Shown here: one piece after another, positions 1 through 7,926 of the stretch
Layout: each line of letters begins with the position of its first letter
Position numbering within the stretch: the stretch's first letter is position 1
Assembly: GCA_964518725.1 (NCBI GenBank)
Contig: CAZFKP010000004.1
Location: 37,676-101,675, forward strand
From: JANRKF01 sp964518725
GTDB taxonomy: Bacteria > Pseudomonadota > Alphaproteobacteria > Rickettsiales > SXRF01
Length of the DNA: 64,000 bases
Reading direction: 5' to 3'
Made by a program: the position numbers and the translations under genes
Notes under the pieces: model-generated
What the model was told of the DNA's origin: nothing
Database searches by the model: none
The model's input: only the letters and a program-made list of their open reading frames with translations

Positions 1-580
1 CGGTCACTTCCGGCGCGGCTTTCTTCTTGATATATGTCATGAGGCGCGGCGTACCCTCAACCGCGCTGGCGATCCACGTATGTCCGGGGAAATTATCTTT
101 ACCGTGCGGTTTTTTCGGACGGATCTTATCGGTCTGCCCGCGCCCCTGCAAATCACCGTGGGTAAACAACGTGTCGCCAACCATGATCGCTTCTGGATGC
201 CATTCAAACTGGTCAGGAAATTGCTGTTGCAACATGTCGAGGCGTTCGCGGAACCCGGGAACATTTTCGTGGTTGCCAAGCACGTAGTGAAACCGGCAAT
301 TGGCAGGCGCGTGCTCTATCCAGTCGATGAGCTTTTCAATCGCATGGTCGATGGCAAGCTTTACATGTTTTTTGCCTTTATGGTATTCATCGAGCAACTC
401 AAAAATATCGCCATTCAACACCACATGCTGTGCACGCGACTTGGCAAGGTCAAACACGCGTTGGATTTTTTTCTTCTCAAACCGACTGACTTTGGCGCCG
501 ATGTGCAAATCCGAAACTGCCACGATATATTCCGGCGGCGGAACAGCGGTCAAAACATTAATATCGGCAGGTGTTTCCAT
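1..580 (-). CDS. calcineurin-like metallophosphoesterase, cut by left edge
   Basis: The frame is open from an ATG at 580 to the window edge, giving 193 codons without the C-terminus. The metallophosphoesterase motifs appear in order: DLH near residues 24-26, GD at 57-58, GNHE at 102-105 and THGD at 140-143. These residues bind a two-metal centre that hydrolyses phosphoesters. The overall shape recalls UDP-2,3-diacylglucosamine hydrolase (LpxH)-like and related family members, but the substrate cannot be read from the sequence. It follows the squalene/phytoene-synthase-like gene on the same strand after 52 bases, so the two may be cotranscribed. An opposite-strand frame across the same bases lacks any recognisable motif and is a shadow. 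Confidence 0.85.
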   Translation of the reverse strand, partial: METPADINVLTAVPPPEYIVAVSDLHIGAKVSRFEKKKIQRVFDLAKSRAQHVVLNGDIFELLDEYHKGKKHVKLAIDHAIEKLIDWIEHAPANCRFHYVLGNHENVPGFRERLDMLQQQFPDQFEWHPEAIMVGDTLFTHGDLQGRGQTDKIRPKKPHGKDNFPGHTWIASAVEGTPRLMTYIKKKAAPEVT

Positions 581-632
581 GCCAATATATTAACATCGTT
601 AACCACTATGGCTACTGCAAATTTTGCATGGC

Positions 633-1088
633 TTAGGCGAAAAACAGCCGGATAACCAGCCATAAACGGCGCTTGTTGCCATAATTTGCCCGATGGCGGG
701 CGATGATGCTCTCCGCCCTCTGCCAACACACGTTATCAACCGTCAATTCCGGCGGATTTTCAGGCATCTCCGGCCATGCCTCGCGGTAGCGATCCACCAG
801 CGCTGTAAGCGTCGCAGGCGCAATGCCGCCATCCGCAAGCGCCACAAGCACCGGATGCTGACGCGGCTTGCCCTCCGCCAGCGCATCGAGCGATTCGCGC
901 CACCACGCATAACGTATATGACCGATCATTTCCTCGCTGACATGCTGGTGGATATGCTTCAGTTCGGCATCAAGCGCATAGTAAGGAATCGCCTCCGGCG
1001 CAAACGCGCATTGCAAGTAGCGCGGGTAATCATGCGTCTTGATAAGGTTTTTACAGTATTGAATCGGATCGGAGGTTGAATCTTCCAT
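633..1088 (-). CDS. short squalene/phytoene synthase-like protein
   Basis: A 151-residue protein resembling the N-terminal half of the squalene/phytoene synthase fold, in the NDUFAF6-like branch found in alphaproteobacteria. Visible hallmarks are a stretch reading IRYAWWRESLDAL near residue 57 and then PRQHPVLVAL. Full members run to about 210-290 residues, so the C-terminal half, including the second metal-binding region, is missing. Downstream bases to 581 do not continue the domain in this frame. It could be a stable short form, a remnant, or a frameshift product. Prenyl synthase activity is unlikely for this length; a complex I assembly-type role is possible. The sodB gene is divergent, starting 23 bases away. 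Confidence 0.65.
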   Translation of the reverse strand: MEDSTSDPIQYCKNLIKTHDYPRYLQCAFAPEAIPYYALDAELKHIHQHVSEEMIGHIRYAWWRESLDALAEGKPRQHPVLVALADGGIAPATLTALVDRYREAWPEMPENPPELTVDNVCWQRAESIIARHRANYGNKRRLWLVIRLFFA

Positions 1089-1111
1089 GAAAACATCCTA
1101 CATCTGACCCC

Positions 1112-1813
1112 ATGCATACGACAAGGCGTGATTTCTGCAAGATACTCACGGCCGCTTTCATCACCGCGGGTGGCGTTGCACGTAACGTTGCCGCCGCCAC
1201 ACCAACCAAGGAGACAATTATGACCTTCACCCTTCCCGAACTGCCTTACGCAACGAATGCGCTTGAACCGCACATGAGCGCCAACACCTTTTCGTTCCAC
1301 CATGCGAAGCACCATAATGCTTACGTCACCAACCTGAATAACCTGATCAAAGACACGCCGCTGGCCGGAAAATCGCTCGAGGACATCATCATGGAGTCAG
1401 CGAGCGACGCGAGCAAGGCCGGTATCTTCAACAATGCCGCGCAGGTCTGGAACCATACCTTCTTCTGGCATTCGATGAAACCGAATGGCGGTGGTGCACC
1501 CACAGGAAAAATCGCCGAGAAAATCACCGCTGACTTTGGTTCCTTTGACGCGTTCAAGGATGCCTTCAAGCAAGCTGCCGCCACCCAATTTGGCAGCGGC
1601 TGGGCATGGCTCGTCGTTGGCAAGGATGGCAAACTCAAAGTCACCAAAACCGGCAACGCCGACCTGCCGATGGCGCATGGCGAAAAAGCACTCCTCACCA
1701 TTGATGTGTGGGAGCACGCCTACTATCTCGACTACCAGAACCGCCGCCCGGATTTCGTCACGGCCTACCTCGATCATCTGGTAAATTGGGAATTTGCTGA
1801 GAAAAATCTTTAA
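1112..1813 (+). CDS. sodB: Fe-type superoxide dismutase with Tat leader
   Basis: Converts superoxide to hydrogen peroxide and oxygen. The mature part (from Met 37) carries the FeSOD pattern: metal ligands in FHHAKHH, NHTFFWH and DVWEHAYYLDY, and AAQVWNH with the Gln typical of the iron enzyme. The first 36 residues form a twin-arginine leader: TTRRDFCK, a short hydrophobic run, then NVAAA as cleavage site. This predicts export. However, a strong Shine-Dalgarno AAGGAGA (1208-1214) lies in frame five bases before the internal ATG at 1220, which is the usual SodB start. Either both forms are made, or one start is unused. The upstream ATG has no clear Shine-Dalgarno. A large inverted repeat follows the stop. 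Confidence 0.9.
   Translation: MHTTRRDFCKILTAAFITAGGVARNVAAATPTKETIMTFTLPELPYATNALEPHMSANTFSFHHAKHHNAYVTNLNNLIKDTPLAGKSLEDIIMESASDASKAGIFNNAAQVWNHTFFWHSMKPNGGGAPTGKIAEKITADFGSFDAFKDAFKQAAATQFGSGWAWLVVGKDGKLKVTKTGNADLPMAHGEKALLTIDVWEHAYYLDYQNRRPDFVTAYLDHLVNWEFAEKNL
1208..1222 (+). promoter_or_regulatory. internal RBS and alternative start of sodB
   Basis: AAGGAGA followed by five bases and an ATG at 1220. The site lies inside the longer reading frame, where it encodes KETIM. Translation from here would give a normal-length cytoplasmic FeSOD without the Tat leader. Confidence 0.6.
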
Positions 1814-1827
1814 GTTGCTTCATGACT

Positions 1828-1888
1828 GGCTCATGCTGCTGCATTCGCATCACGTTATCGCCGCGTGCGGCGGCGATAACCATGAGCC
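1828..1888. terminator. long nested inverted repeat after sodB
   Basis: Two nested perfect stems: GGCTCATG (1828-1835) with CATGAGCC (1881-1888), and GTTATCGCCGC (1854-1864) with GCGGCGATAAC (1870-1880) around a five-base loop. It lies 15 bases after the sodB stop, in a gap between convergent genes. There is no U-run, so it may protect or terminate transcripts in a Rho-assisted way rather than act as a classic intrinsic terminator. Confidence 0.55.
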
Positions 1889-1920
1889 TGCATTACGGAA
1901 GTAGCGCTGCCTGGCGCAGC

Positions 1921-1996
1921 GCGATGTCATGAGAGCGCAGGAGCGCGAACCAGCCTTGAGCGCGTCCCATGGGGCGGCCAGCAGGCCGCACCGGGG
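1921..1996 (-). repeat. dispersed REP-like repeat, copy A
   Basis: About 76 bases that align, on the minus strand, with 50763-50838. Both copies begin with a GC-rich hairpin (here GCGGCC at 1974-1979 with GGCCGC at 1984-1989). They share GGCTGGTTCGCGC and end in CGCTCTCATRACA. Both sit between convergent genes. Two copies in 64 kb suggest a dispersed family across the genome. Confidence 0.65.
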
Positions 1997-2001
1997 ACAA
2001 C

Positions 2002-2913
2002 TTAACGAACAGCAGCACGCTGCAACCGGTCATTGATCGCAATGCCCAGTCCTTCCATCGGGATGGGCGAGACGGCAATGCGGGTGGCGGTTTTATCCAG
2101 CACGCGTAACATCGCAAATAAATTAGCGGCGGCCTCGGTGAGGTCGCCGTTTTTGCTTAAATTCAAGTCGCCCTCGGCACTGCCAAATGCGAGCAGCGTT
2201 TCTCCCGCTTCCGCATTTTCCGCATTCAAGCGCACGATCGCATTCGGCGCATAATGGCTTTCTAACATGCCGGGGGATTTGATCGCCCCGTCACCCGATA
2301 GCCGCACGGCGCCGATAACCCCTTCGATCATCGCCTTCGTCACGCTCCCCGGACGCAAAATCACCGGTGCATTGCCCGACAGATCGAGCACCGTCGATTC
2401 AATCCCCACCGAGCACGCCCCGCCATCAAGAATCATCGCCAACTTGTCGCCGAGCTCTTCTTCCACATGGCGTGCCAATGTCGGGCTGACGCGGCCGGAA
2501 CGGTTCGCGCTCGGTGCCGCAAGCGGCAAGCCGCTTGCGGCGAGCAATGCCTGCGCCAACGGATGATCCGGCGCACGCAACGCAATGCAATCCAGACCAG
2601 CGCCAACCAGCAGTGATAGCTGGCAATCGTCGCGTCGCGGCAGGATGATGGTGAGCGCACCCGGCCAGAACGCCGCCATCAACCGTTCCGCATCCGGATT
2701 GAATTTCCCGTGTAGAAACGCTGTCGCAGCATCGGACACATGGGTGATGAGCGGATTGAATTGCGGCCGTTGTTTCGCTGCGTAGATTCGCGCCACCGCC
2801 GCATCATCGAGTGCATTGGCACCCAGCCCGTACACCGTTTCGGTGGGGAAGGCGACCAGCTTGCCGGCACGCAACAATGCGGCGGCTGTTTCGATTTGGG
2901 AATGCTGTATCAT
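2002..2913 (-). CDS. tsaC: L-threonylcarbamoyladenylate synthase (Sua5 type)
   Basis: A 303-residue enzyme making threonylcarbamoyl-AMP from threonine, bicarbonate and ATP, the first step of t6A modification at position 37 of ANN-decoding tRNAs. The YrdC domain (about residues 8-200) shows the signature around FPTETVYGLG, KQRPQFNPL, and SANRSGRVSPT. The C-terminal Sua5 domain follows a linker containing SPGMLESHYAP, so this is the long Sua5 form rather than short TsaC. Its partner tsaD lies 1.6 kb away. It is divergent from the parA-like gene with an 85-base gap. Confidence 0.93.
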   Translation of the reverse strand: MIQHSQIETAAALLRAGKLVAFPTETVYGLGANALDDAAVARIYAAKQRPQFNPLITHVSDAATAFLHGKFNPDAERLMAAFWPGALTIILPRRDDCQLSLLVGAGLDCIALRAPDHPLAQALLAASGLPLAAPSANRSGRVSPTLARHVEEELGDKLAMILDGGACSVGIESTVLDLSGNAPVILRPGSVTKAMIEGVIGAVRLSGDGAIKSPGMLESHYAPNAIVRLNAENAEAGETLLAFGSAEGDLNLSKNGDLTEAAANLFAMLRVLDKTATRIAVSPIPMEGLGIAINDRLQRAAVR

Positions 2914-2945
2914 GTGGTGTTTTATCGCTTTACTACTACATACGG

Positions 2946-2973
2946 TTGTCTAGAATAACCGGCAGAGTATGCT
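2946..2973 (+). promoter_or_regulatory. candidate promoter of parA-like gene
   Basis: TTGTCT (2946-2951) and TATGCT (2968-2973) are separated by 16 bases. They lie 26 bases before the ATG, with an AAGGGA Shine-Dalgarno at 2985-2990. Read by eye only. Confidence 0.35.
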
Positions 2974-2998
2974 GCAAAAAACCTAAGGGAGCAAGCCT

Positions 2999-3679
2999 AT
3001 GTCAAAAGTCATCACTATTGCACAACAAAAAGGCGGAGCCGGGAAAACCACGGTAGCCGTGCATCTGGCCGTAGCGCTTGCACAGAAGGGCAACCGCGTG
3101 GCAGTGCTTGACATCGACCCGCAAGGCAGCCTGAGCTACTGGCATTCCATCCGCGAAAAGCGATTCGGCGAAGGCTATACCGGGCTCACACACATGGCGG
3201 TTTCCGGATGGCGCGTGGCAAGCGAAGTGTCGCGCATGAGGAAACAATGCGACTTCATTATCATCGATTCTCCACCCCACACCGAGACCGAAGCGCGCAC
3301 GGCGATCCGCGCCGCCGATCTCATCCTCATCCCGGTGCAGCCAAGCCCGACCGATTTATGGGCGACCAAACCGACGCTTGAACTAGCCAAAGCCGAGCGC
3401 GTGCCGGTGAGAGTATTGCTCAACCGCGTGTCGGCCAATTCCAAGCTCGCGGCGAAAATTGCCGATGACCTTGATTGCCTCGCCGAAACCACGCTCGGCA
3501 ACCGCGTGTTGTTTGCCTCGTCGCTGCTGGAAGGCCGCGCAGCGACCGAGGTGGATCCCAACAGCGCCGCGGCTGGTGAAGTGAAGAGCCTGGTAAAAGA
3601 AGTAATGAAGCTGTTCAAAACCGACGAGCCAGAAGTCACCGAGAAGAAATCCAAGAAAAAAGAATTAGAGTCGGCGTAA
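2999..3679 (+). CDS. orphan ParA-family ATPase
   Basis: A 226-residue P-loop ATPase of the ParA/MinD type. The deviant Walker A (KGGAGKTT, residues 11-18) has the signature lysine. It is followed by LDIDPQGS and IIIDSPPHTE (Walker B). No ParB, centromere-like repeat or replication gene lies beside it, so it is an orphan of the kind that positions chemoreceptors, carboxysomes or other cargo on the nucleoid. Its cargo cannot be told from context. The last 25 residues form a Lys/Glu-rich tail. Its 3' end overlaps the convergent hemC by 15 bases. Confidence 0.85.
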   Translation: MSKVITIAQQKGGAGKTTVAVHLAVALAQKGNRVAVLDIDPQGSLSYWHSIREKRFGEGYTGLTHMAVSGWRVASEVSRMRKQCDFIIIDSPPHTETEARTAIRAADLILIPVQPSPTDLWATKPTLELAKAERVPVRVLLNRVSANSKLAAKIADDLDCLAETTLGNRVLFASSLLEGRAATEVDPNSAAAGEVKSLVKEVMKLFKTDEPEVTEKKSKKKELESA

Positions 3680-4531
3680 CGTTTCGCCCGCTTCTTTCCC
3701 CAGCATTTCTGCATCCTTTGGGTCGCCTGCGATATGGGTGCGTTTGACATCGCGCCCGTCGGGGCTGGCGATCAGGCCATTAAATTGCAACACCCCATCC
3801 TCAATGCGCGCATAGCCAGCAATCGGCGTGCGGCAGGAGCCGTCGAGCACACGCAGGAAGGCGCGCTCGCAGGTGACCGCCGCCATGGTCGCAGCACAGT
3901 TGATTGCCGCCAGCATTTTGAGCGTCGCTGCATCGTTCGCCCGGCATTCGATGCCGATCGCGCCCTGCGCCACCGCCGGCAAACATTCCGTAACCGGAAT
4001 GGTGTGCGCGGTGATGTCGTGAATATGCAGCCGATTCAGGCCTGCGCGTGCGAGCATCGTGGCGTCGGCAATTCCGCCCTCGATTTTGTCGATACGGGTC
4101 TGCACGTTGCCGCGCAGGGGAACGATTTCAAGGTCAGGACGCAGGTGCAGTACCTGTGCTGCCCGCCGAAGTGACGATGTGCCGAATTTCCCGCCACGCG
4201 GCAGGTCGGTAATGCGTGCGGCGGTTTTGCAGATCAGCACATCGCGCACATCTTCACGCGGCAGCACACAGGCAATCACCAGCCCATCCGGCAGTACGGT
4301 TGGCATGTCTTTCAGTGAATGCACCGCAATATCCACCGCACCCGCAAGCAACGCCTCTTCCAGCTCTTTGGTGAACAACCCCTTGCCCCCAAGCTCCGAC
4401 AGGGGCTGGCTAAGGAATGCATCGCCGCTGGTGGTCATCGCAACCAGCTCGCCGCCGCCAAGCAAGGTAGAGACTTCCTTGGCCTGCGCCAAGGCCAGCG
4501 GACTCTTTCGGGTGGCTATTTTGATGGTCAT
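3665..4531 (-). CDS. hemC: hydroxymethylbilane synthase (porphobilinogen deaminase)
   Basis: 288 residues. Polymerises four porphobilinogens into hydroxymethylbilane in haem synthesis. The ATG at 4531 gives the family N-terminus TIKIATRKSPLALAQA; longer frames starting upstream run into tsaD. Conserved blocks include HSLKDMPTVLP, GTSSLRRAAQ, LRGNVQTRI and the cofactor-binding cysteine in LDGSCRTPIAGYA (near residue 233), which carries the dipyrromethane. It is divergent from tsaD with only 29 bases between start codons, an arrangement common in alphaproteobacteria. Confidence 0.95.
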   Translation of the reverse strand: MTIKIATRKSPLALAQAKEVSTLLGGGELVAMTTSGDAFLSQPLSELGGKGLFTKELEEALLAGAVDIAVHSLKDMPTVLPDGLVIACVLPREDVRDVLICKTAARITDLPRGGKFGTSSLRRAAQVLHLRPDLEIVPLRGNVQTRIDKIEGGIADATMLARAGLNRLHIHDITAHTIPVTECLPAVAQGAIGIECRANDAATLKMLAAINCAATMAAVTCERAFLRVLDGSCRTPIAGYARIEDGVLQFNGLIASPDGRDVKRTHIAGDPKDAEMLGKEAGETLRRL

Positions 4532-4560
4532 GATTGGATGATTACTATATATCTGGCGCC

Positions 4561-5556
4561 ATGACAACCATACTAGGCATTGAAACCAGCTGCGACGAAA
4601 CTGCCGCCGCAATTGTGACAAGTAGCCGCGAGATTCGCGCCAACATTGTGCTTTCGCAACTAGCGGAACATGCAGCTTACGGCGGCGTCGTGCCCGAAAT
4701 CGCCGCGCGCGCCCATATGGAAAGCATTGAGCGCATCATTGACGAGGCGTTGAAAACCGCCAACTGTAGTTTTTCCGATCTCGACGCCATCGCCGTGACC
4801 GGCGGACCCGGCCTCATCGGCGGCGTCATTGTCGGCGTCATGACCGCGAAAGCCATCGCCAGCGTGCATGACAAACCCTTCATCGCCGTGAACCATCTGG
4901 AAGGCCACGCGCTTACTGTCCGCCTAACTAACGATGTCGCATTTCCGTATTTAATGCTGCTCGCCTCCGGTGGGCATTGCCAGTTCCTGATCGTGCTTGG
5001 GGTTGGGAATTATACCCTGCTTGGCGGCACGGTGGATGACGCACTCGGCGAAGCCTTCGACAAGGTGGCGAAGATGCTTGGCCTGCCGCAGCCCGGCGGC
5101 CCGGCGGTGGAAATACTGGCGAAAGCGGGAAATCCAAACGCCTTCGACTTCCCGGTTCCGATGAAAGGCCGCGAGGGGTGCGACCTCTCCTTCTCCGGCC
5201 TAAAAACTGCCGTACGATTAGCACTTCCCGGTGCCCGCAAAGAAGACATTTGCGCATCGTTTCAGCGCACTGCCTGTGATGCGCTCATCGACCGCGCAAA
5301 AAACGCCATCGCCATATTCAAATCGCAACACCCGGATAGCGCGCAATTTGTCCTCGCCGGGGGTGTTGCAGCCAATCAAACAGTGCGGGCATCCCTCACC
5401 GGGTTACTGGCGGAATATGGCATGGAGTTGGTGGCACCGCCCATCAAACTCTGCACCGACAACGCCGCCATGATCGCCTGGGCGGGCGTGGAACGTTTCG
5501 GGCAAAGAATGGTCGACGGCATGGATTTCGAGCCCCGTGCCCGCTGGCCGTTGTAA
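4561..5556 (+). CDS. tsaD: tRNA N6-adenosine threonylcarbamoyltransferase
   Basis: 331 residues. Transfers the threonylcarbamoyl group to A37 of tRNA, completing t6A. The start at 4561 gives the family N-terminus TTILGIETSCDETAAAIV. Metal-binding HMESI (near residue 56 in the AARAH context), LEGHALT, SGGHCQFL, and the C-terminal CTDNAAMIAWAG are all present, so the ASKHA fold looks complete. Partners TsaB and TsaE are not in the window. The product of the tsaC gene nearby supplies its substrate. Confidence 0.95.
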   Translation: MTTILGIETSCDETAAAIVTSSREIRANIVLSQLAEHAAYGGVVPEIAARAHMESIERIIDEALKTANCSFSDLDAIAVTGGPGLIGGVIVGVMTAKAIASVHDKPFIAVNHLEGHALTVRLTNDVAFPYLMLLASGGHCQFLIVLGVGNYTLLGGTVDDALGEAFDKVAKMLGLPQPGGPAVEILAKAGNPNAFDFPVPMKGREGCDLSFSGLKTAVRLALPGARKEDICASFQRTACDALIDRAKNAIAIFKSQHPDSAQFVLAGGVAANQTVRASLTGLLAEYGMELVAPPIKLCTDNAAMIAWAGVERFGQRMVDGMDFEPRARWPL

Positions 5557-5580
5557 AAAATCCTCTACAGGCACCGAATG

Positions 5581-6375
5581 CTAAAGCATGCCGGAATTGC
5601 GGATGATATTGCGCGCAGGTGTGCTTGCCAGGAACACCATGAAATGGCGCGCCGCTTCCATATTATCGCCAGCGACCACCACCGCATAATACATGATCGG
5701 ACTATGGCCGGATTCTGAGAACACATCCACCACCTTGGCATCCTCCAGGAGCAGCGCCTGCGCGTAGAGCATGACGGTGAATGCACCGCGTGTCGTCACC
5801 TGCTCGATCATCTCATCCATGCTTTTCAGGTAGAGGGTATACGGCTCCAGCACATCGAGCGCGCCGACACTACGCAGTGATTCGCGCGCGAATTTTCCTT
5901 CCGGCACATATTCAGGATTTCCGATCAGGAGCAGCGGTTCGGAATTCATCGCATGCACCAGCGGCGCCGCCATGAAGTTATTGGTCAGCTTCAGGGTAAT
6001 ATCCGACGATGCCGGCCCCACCAGCGCCATGCGCCCGCGACCAAACTCCATTTTAGAATAAATATCGATCAGCCCCTGCGTCTGCAAATCCTCGATCCAC
6101 CGCGCATCCGAAGTAATCAGCACATCGGCCGCCGCCCCCTCCTGGATTTGCAGCACCTGCTCCCGCCGGTCGGTATAGGAAGTCGTCACGCTGATATTCT
6201 GCTGCCGCGCATAATCGCGGGCGAGCTTGGAAACGGCAATGCTTGCGCTGTTGTCGGCCAGGATGGTCAGGCTGGAAAGCGCCTGCGCCGGTGCGCTACA
6301 CAGTAAAACGCTGGCGAAAGCGAGCAAGGTTTTCTTTGGAAATGTGCACATGAAGTGTAATGGTTTCATCGTCAT
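5581..6375 (-). CDS. modA: ModA-like periplasmic binding protein
   Basis: 264 residues with a Sec signal (hydrophobic residues about 15-32, ending APAQA). It then has the type 2 binding-protein fold of molybdate-binding ModA: LTILADNSAS, EGAAADVLITSDARW and LVGPASS. No modB, modC or other ABC components are adjacent, so the transporter must be elsewhere, or the protein serves another anion. The gene begins inside the end of hflX (80-base overlap from the ATG at 6375; ATGs at 6369 and 6351 are alternatives), suggesting translational coupling at the tail of the ntr operon. The ligand is inferred from family resemblance only. Confidence 0.75.
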   Translation of the reverse strand: MTMKPLHFMCTFPKKTLLAFASVLLCSAPAQALSSLTILADNSASIAVSKLARDYARQQNISVTTSYTDRREQVLQIQEGAAADVLITSDARWIEDLQTQGLIDIYSKMEFGRGRMALVGPASSDITLKLTNNFMAAPLVHAMNSEPLLLIGNPEYVPEGKFARESLRSVGALDVLEPYTLYLKSMDEMIEQVTTRGAFTVMLYAQALLLEDAKVVDVFSESGHSPIMYYAVVVAGDNMEAARHFMVFLASTPARNIIRNSGML

Positions 6376-7558
6376 CCACCGTTTGTTTTCCTACTGTAGC
6401 ATGTGCATGCATCCAGGCAAGCGCCTTGCCGTCGGCAAGCGGCAGGGTCACGGAGATTTCCTCTAAGTAAAGATCGCGTAACAGGGTCGATACCGTATCA
6501 CATAGCGCATCCACGCCCTCACCGGTAAGGGCTGACACAGCATGTGCGCCACGCGCAGCAAGCGATGCCCGGGCGCCGGCATCGAGCCGGTCGATCTTGT
6601 TGGCGACTTCGATCACATTGTCAGGCACAGCGTCGCTGCCGAACAACCGCCGCAGCACCTGCTCCACATCGCGCTTCTGCGCTTCGGAATCGGGATGGGC
6701 GACGTCGCGCACATGCACGAGCAGATCGGCCTCCAGCACTTCCTCAAGTGTGGCGCGGAAGGCAGCCACCAGCTCCGTCGGCAGGTTGGAAACAAACCCT
6801 ACCGTGTCGGAGAGAATGATTTTCTGGCCACCCGACAATGTCACCCCGCGCATGGTTGGATCGAGGGTGGCAAACAATTTATCCATCGCCATCACGCTCG
6901 CACCTGTAAGGCGGTTGAACAGGGTCGATTTCCCGGCGTTGGTATAGCCGACCAGAGCTACCACCGGATACGGCGTGTCACGGCGCACCTTGCGGTGCAG
7001 CTCACGGGTGCGCGTCACCTGCGTGAGCTGGTTTTTAATTTTTGCAATGCGGTCACGGATGAGCCGCCGGTCAATTTCGATTTGTGATTCACCGGGGCCG
7101 CCAAGGAATCCGAAGCCGCCGCGCTGGCGCTCAAGATGCGTCCAGCTTCGTACCAGCCGCGATTTCTGGTAATTGAGCGCCGCGAGTTCCACTTGTAATT
7201 TGCCCTCATGCGTGCGGGCGCGGGCGCCAAAGATTTCAAGAATCAGCGCCGTGCGGTCGATCACCTTGCACGCCCACGCCTTCTCCAGGTTGCGTTGCTG
7301 CACCGGCGAGAGCGCGTCATTGATCACCACCAATTCGGCTTCTGCGTTTTTGATGTGCTCGGCCAGCTCTTCTACCTTCCCGCTGCCCATGAGAGTGGAT
7401 GGCTTGGCTTCTGCGATGGTCACAATCGCCGAACCGGCAATCTCCAAATCAATCGCAGCGGCAAGCCCCATGCCTTCTTCGAGCATCGCTTCGCCGTCGC
7501 GCAGATGATCTTTTGCGTGGCGTTTAAATTGCGGGTGGATGAGGAAGGTGCGGGTCAT
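6296..7558 (-). CDS. hflX: GTPase HflX
   Basis: 420 residues. A ribosome-associated GTPase that splits stalled or heat-damaged 70S ribosomes. The N-terminal nucleotide-binding domain contains GSGKVEEL and the glycine-rich FLGGPGESQIEIDRR loop. The G domain shows G1 GYTNAGKS, G3 DTVGF and G4 NKID. In alphaproteobacteria hflX usually follows hfq downstream of ntrX; here two small DNA-binding genes stand in that place. It overlaps the modA-like gene. Confidence 0.95.
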   Translation of the reverse strand: MTRTFLIHPQFKRHAKDHLRDGEAMLEEGMGLAAAIDLEIAGSAIVTIAEAKPSTLMGSGKVEELAEHIKNAEAELVVINDALSPVQQRNLEKAWACKVIDRTALILEIFGARARTHEGKLQVELAALNYQKSRLVRSWTHLERQRGGFGFLGGPGESQIEIDRRLIRDRIAKIKNQLTQVTRTRELHRKVRRDTPYPVVALVGYTNAGKSTLFNRLTGASVMAMDKLFATLDPTMRGVTLSGGQKIILSDTVGFVSNLPTELVAAFRATLEEVLEADLLVHVRDVAHPDSEAQKRDVEQVLRRLFGSDAVPDNVIEVANKIDRLDAGARASLAARGAHAVSALTGEGVDALCDTVSTLLRDLYLEEISVTLPLADGKALAWMHAHATVGKQTVDDDETITLHVHISKENLARFRQRFTV

Positions 7559-7587
7559 CGCCTTGTATGGTAGTTAAAATAATGCCC

Positions 7588-7914
7588 TCAGGCAATCGGA
7601 CGATCACGATGTTGTTTCATAAAGTCATCATACACGTCCGCAATTAACTGGTCGGTTATTTCGTCGCCATCTTTGGAGAGCGCGCGCGAGAACTCTTCTG
7701 TCAAACGATAATAGCGAAAACTGCCTGAACCCCGGTCAAACTCCACAACACCGTCCGTTTGGCACCTATTTAACCGGGTTAAGATTGTAGAATGGGCTAT
7801 ACTCGTCACCGCCTCACATATGGCGCTCATACTCACCCCGGGATTATCATGAATAAGGCGCAGCAACGCGACTATTTCCGTGCGCTTCTTGCATTCCAGC
7901 TTCTCACTTTTCAT
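7588..7914 (-). CDS. winged-helix DNA-binding protein, unknown
   Basis: 108 residues. The N-terminal 80 residues look like a winged-helix fold: an alpha-helical start, a helix-turn-helix around VSMSAICEAVTSIAHSTILT, and a wing around GSGSFRYYRLTE. The acidic tail ends HRDRPIA. It resembles MarR/PadR-type small regulators, but I cannot name a family. It follows the 228-residue gene after 12 bases and precedes hflX by 29, so the three are probably one transcript. The two genes occupy the position where hfq normally lies. Function unknown. Confidence 0.7.
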   Translation of the reverse strand: MKSEKLECKKRTEIVALLRLIHDNPGVSMSAICEAVTSIAHSTILTRLNRCQTDGVVEFDRGSGSFRYYRLTEEFSRALSKDGDEITDQLIADVYDDFMKQHRDRPIA

Positions 7915-7926
7915 CGCACTAAAACA

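Noticed and set aside
80..655. 191-codon plus-strand open frame
   Set aside because: Lies opposite the phosphoesterase, whose motifs are complete; the plus-strand product has no domain features.
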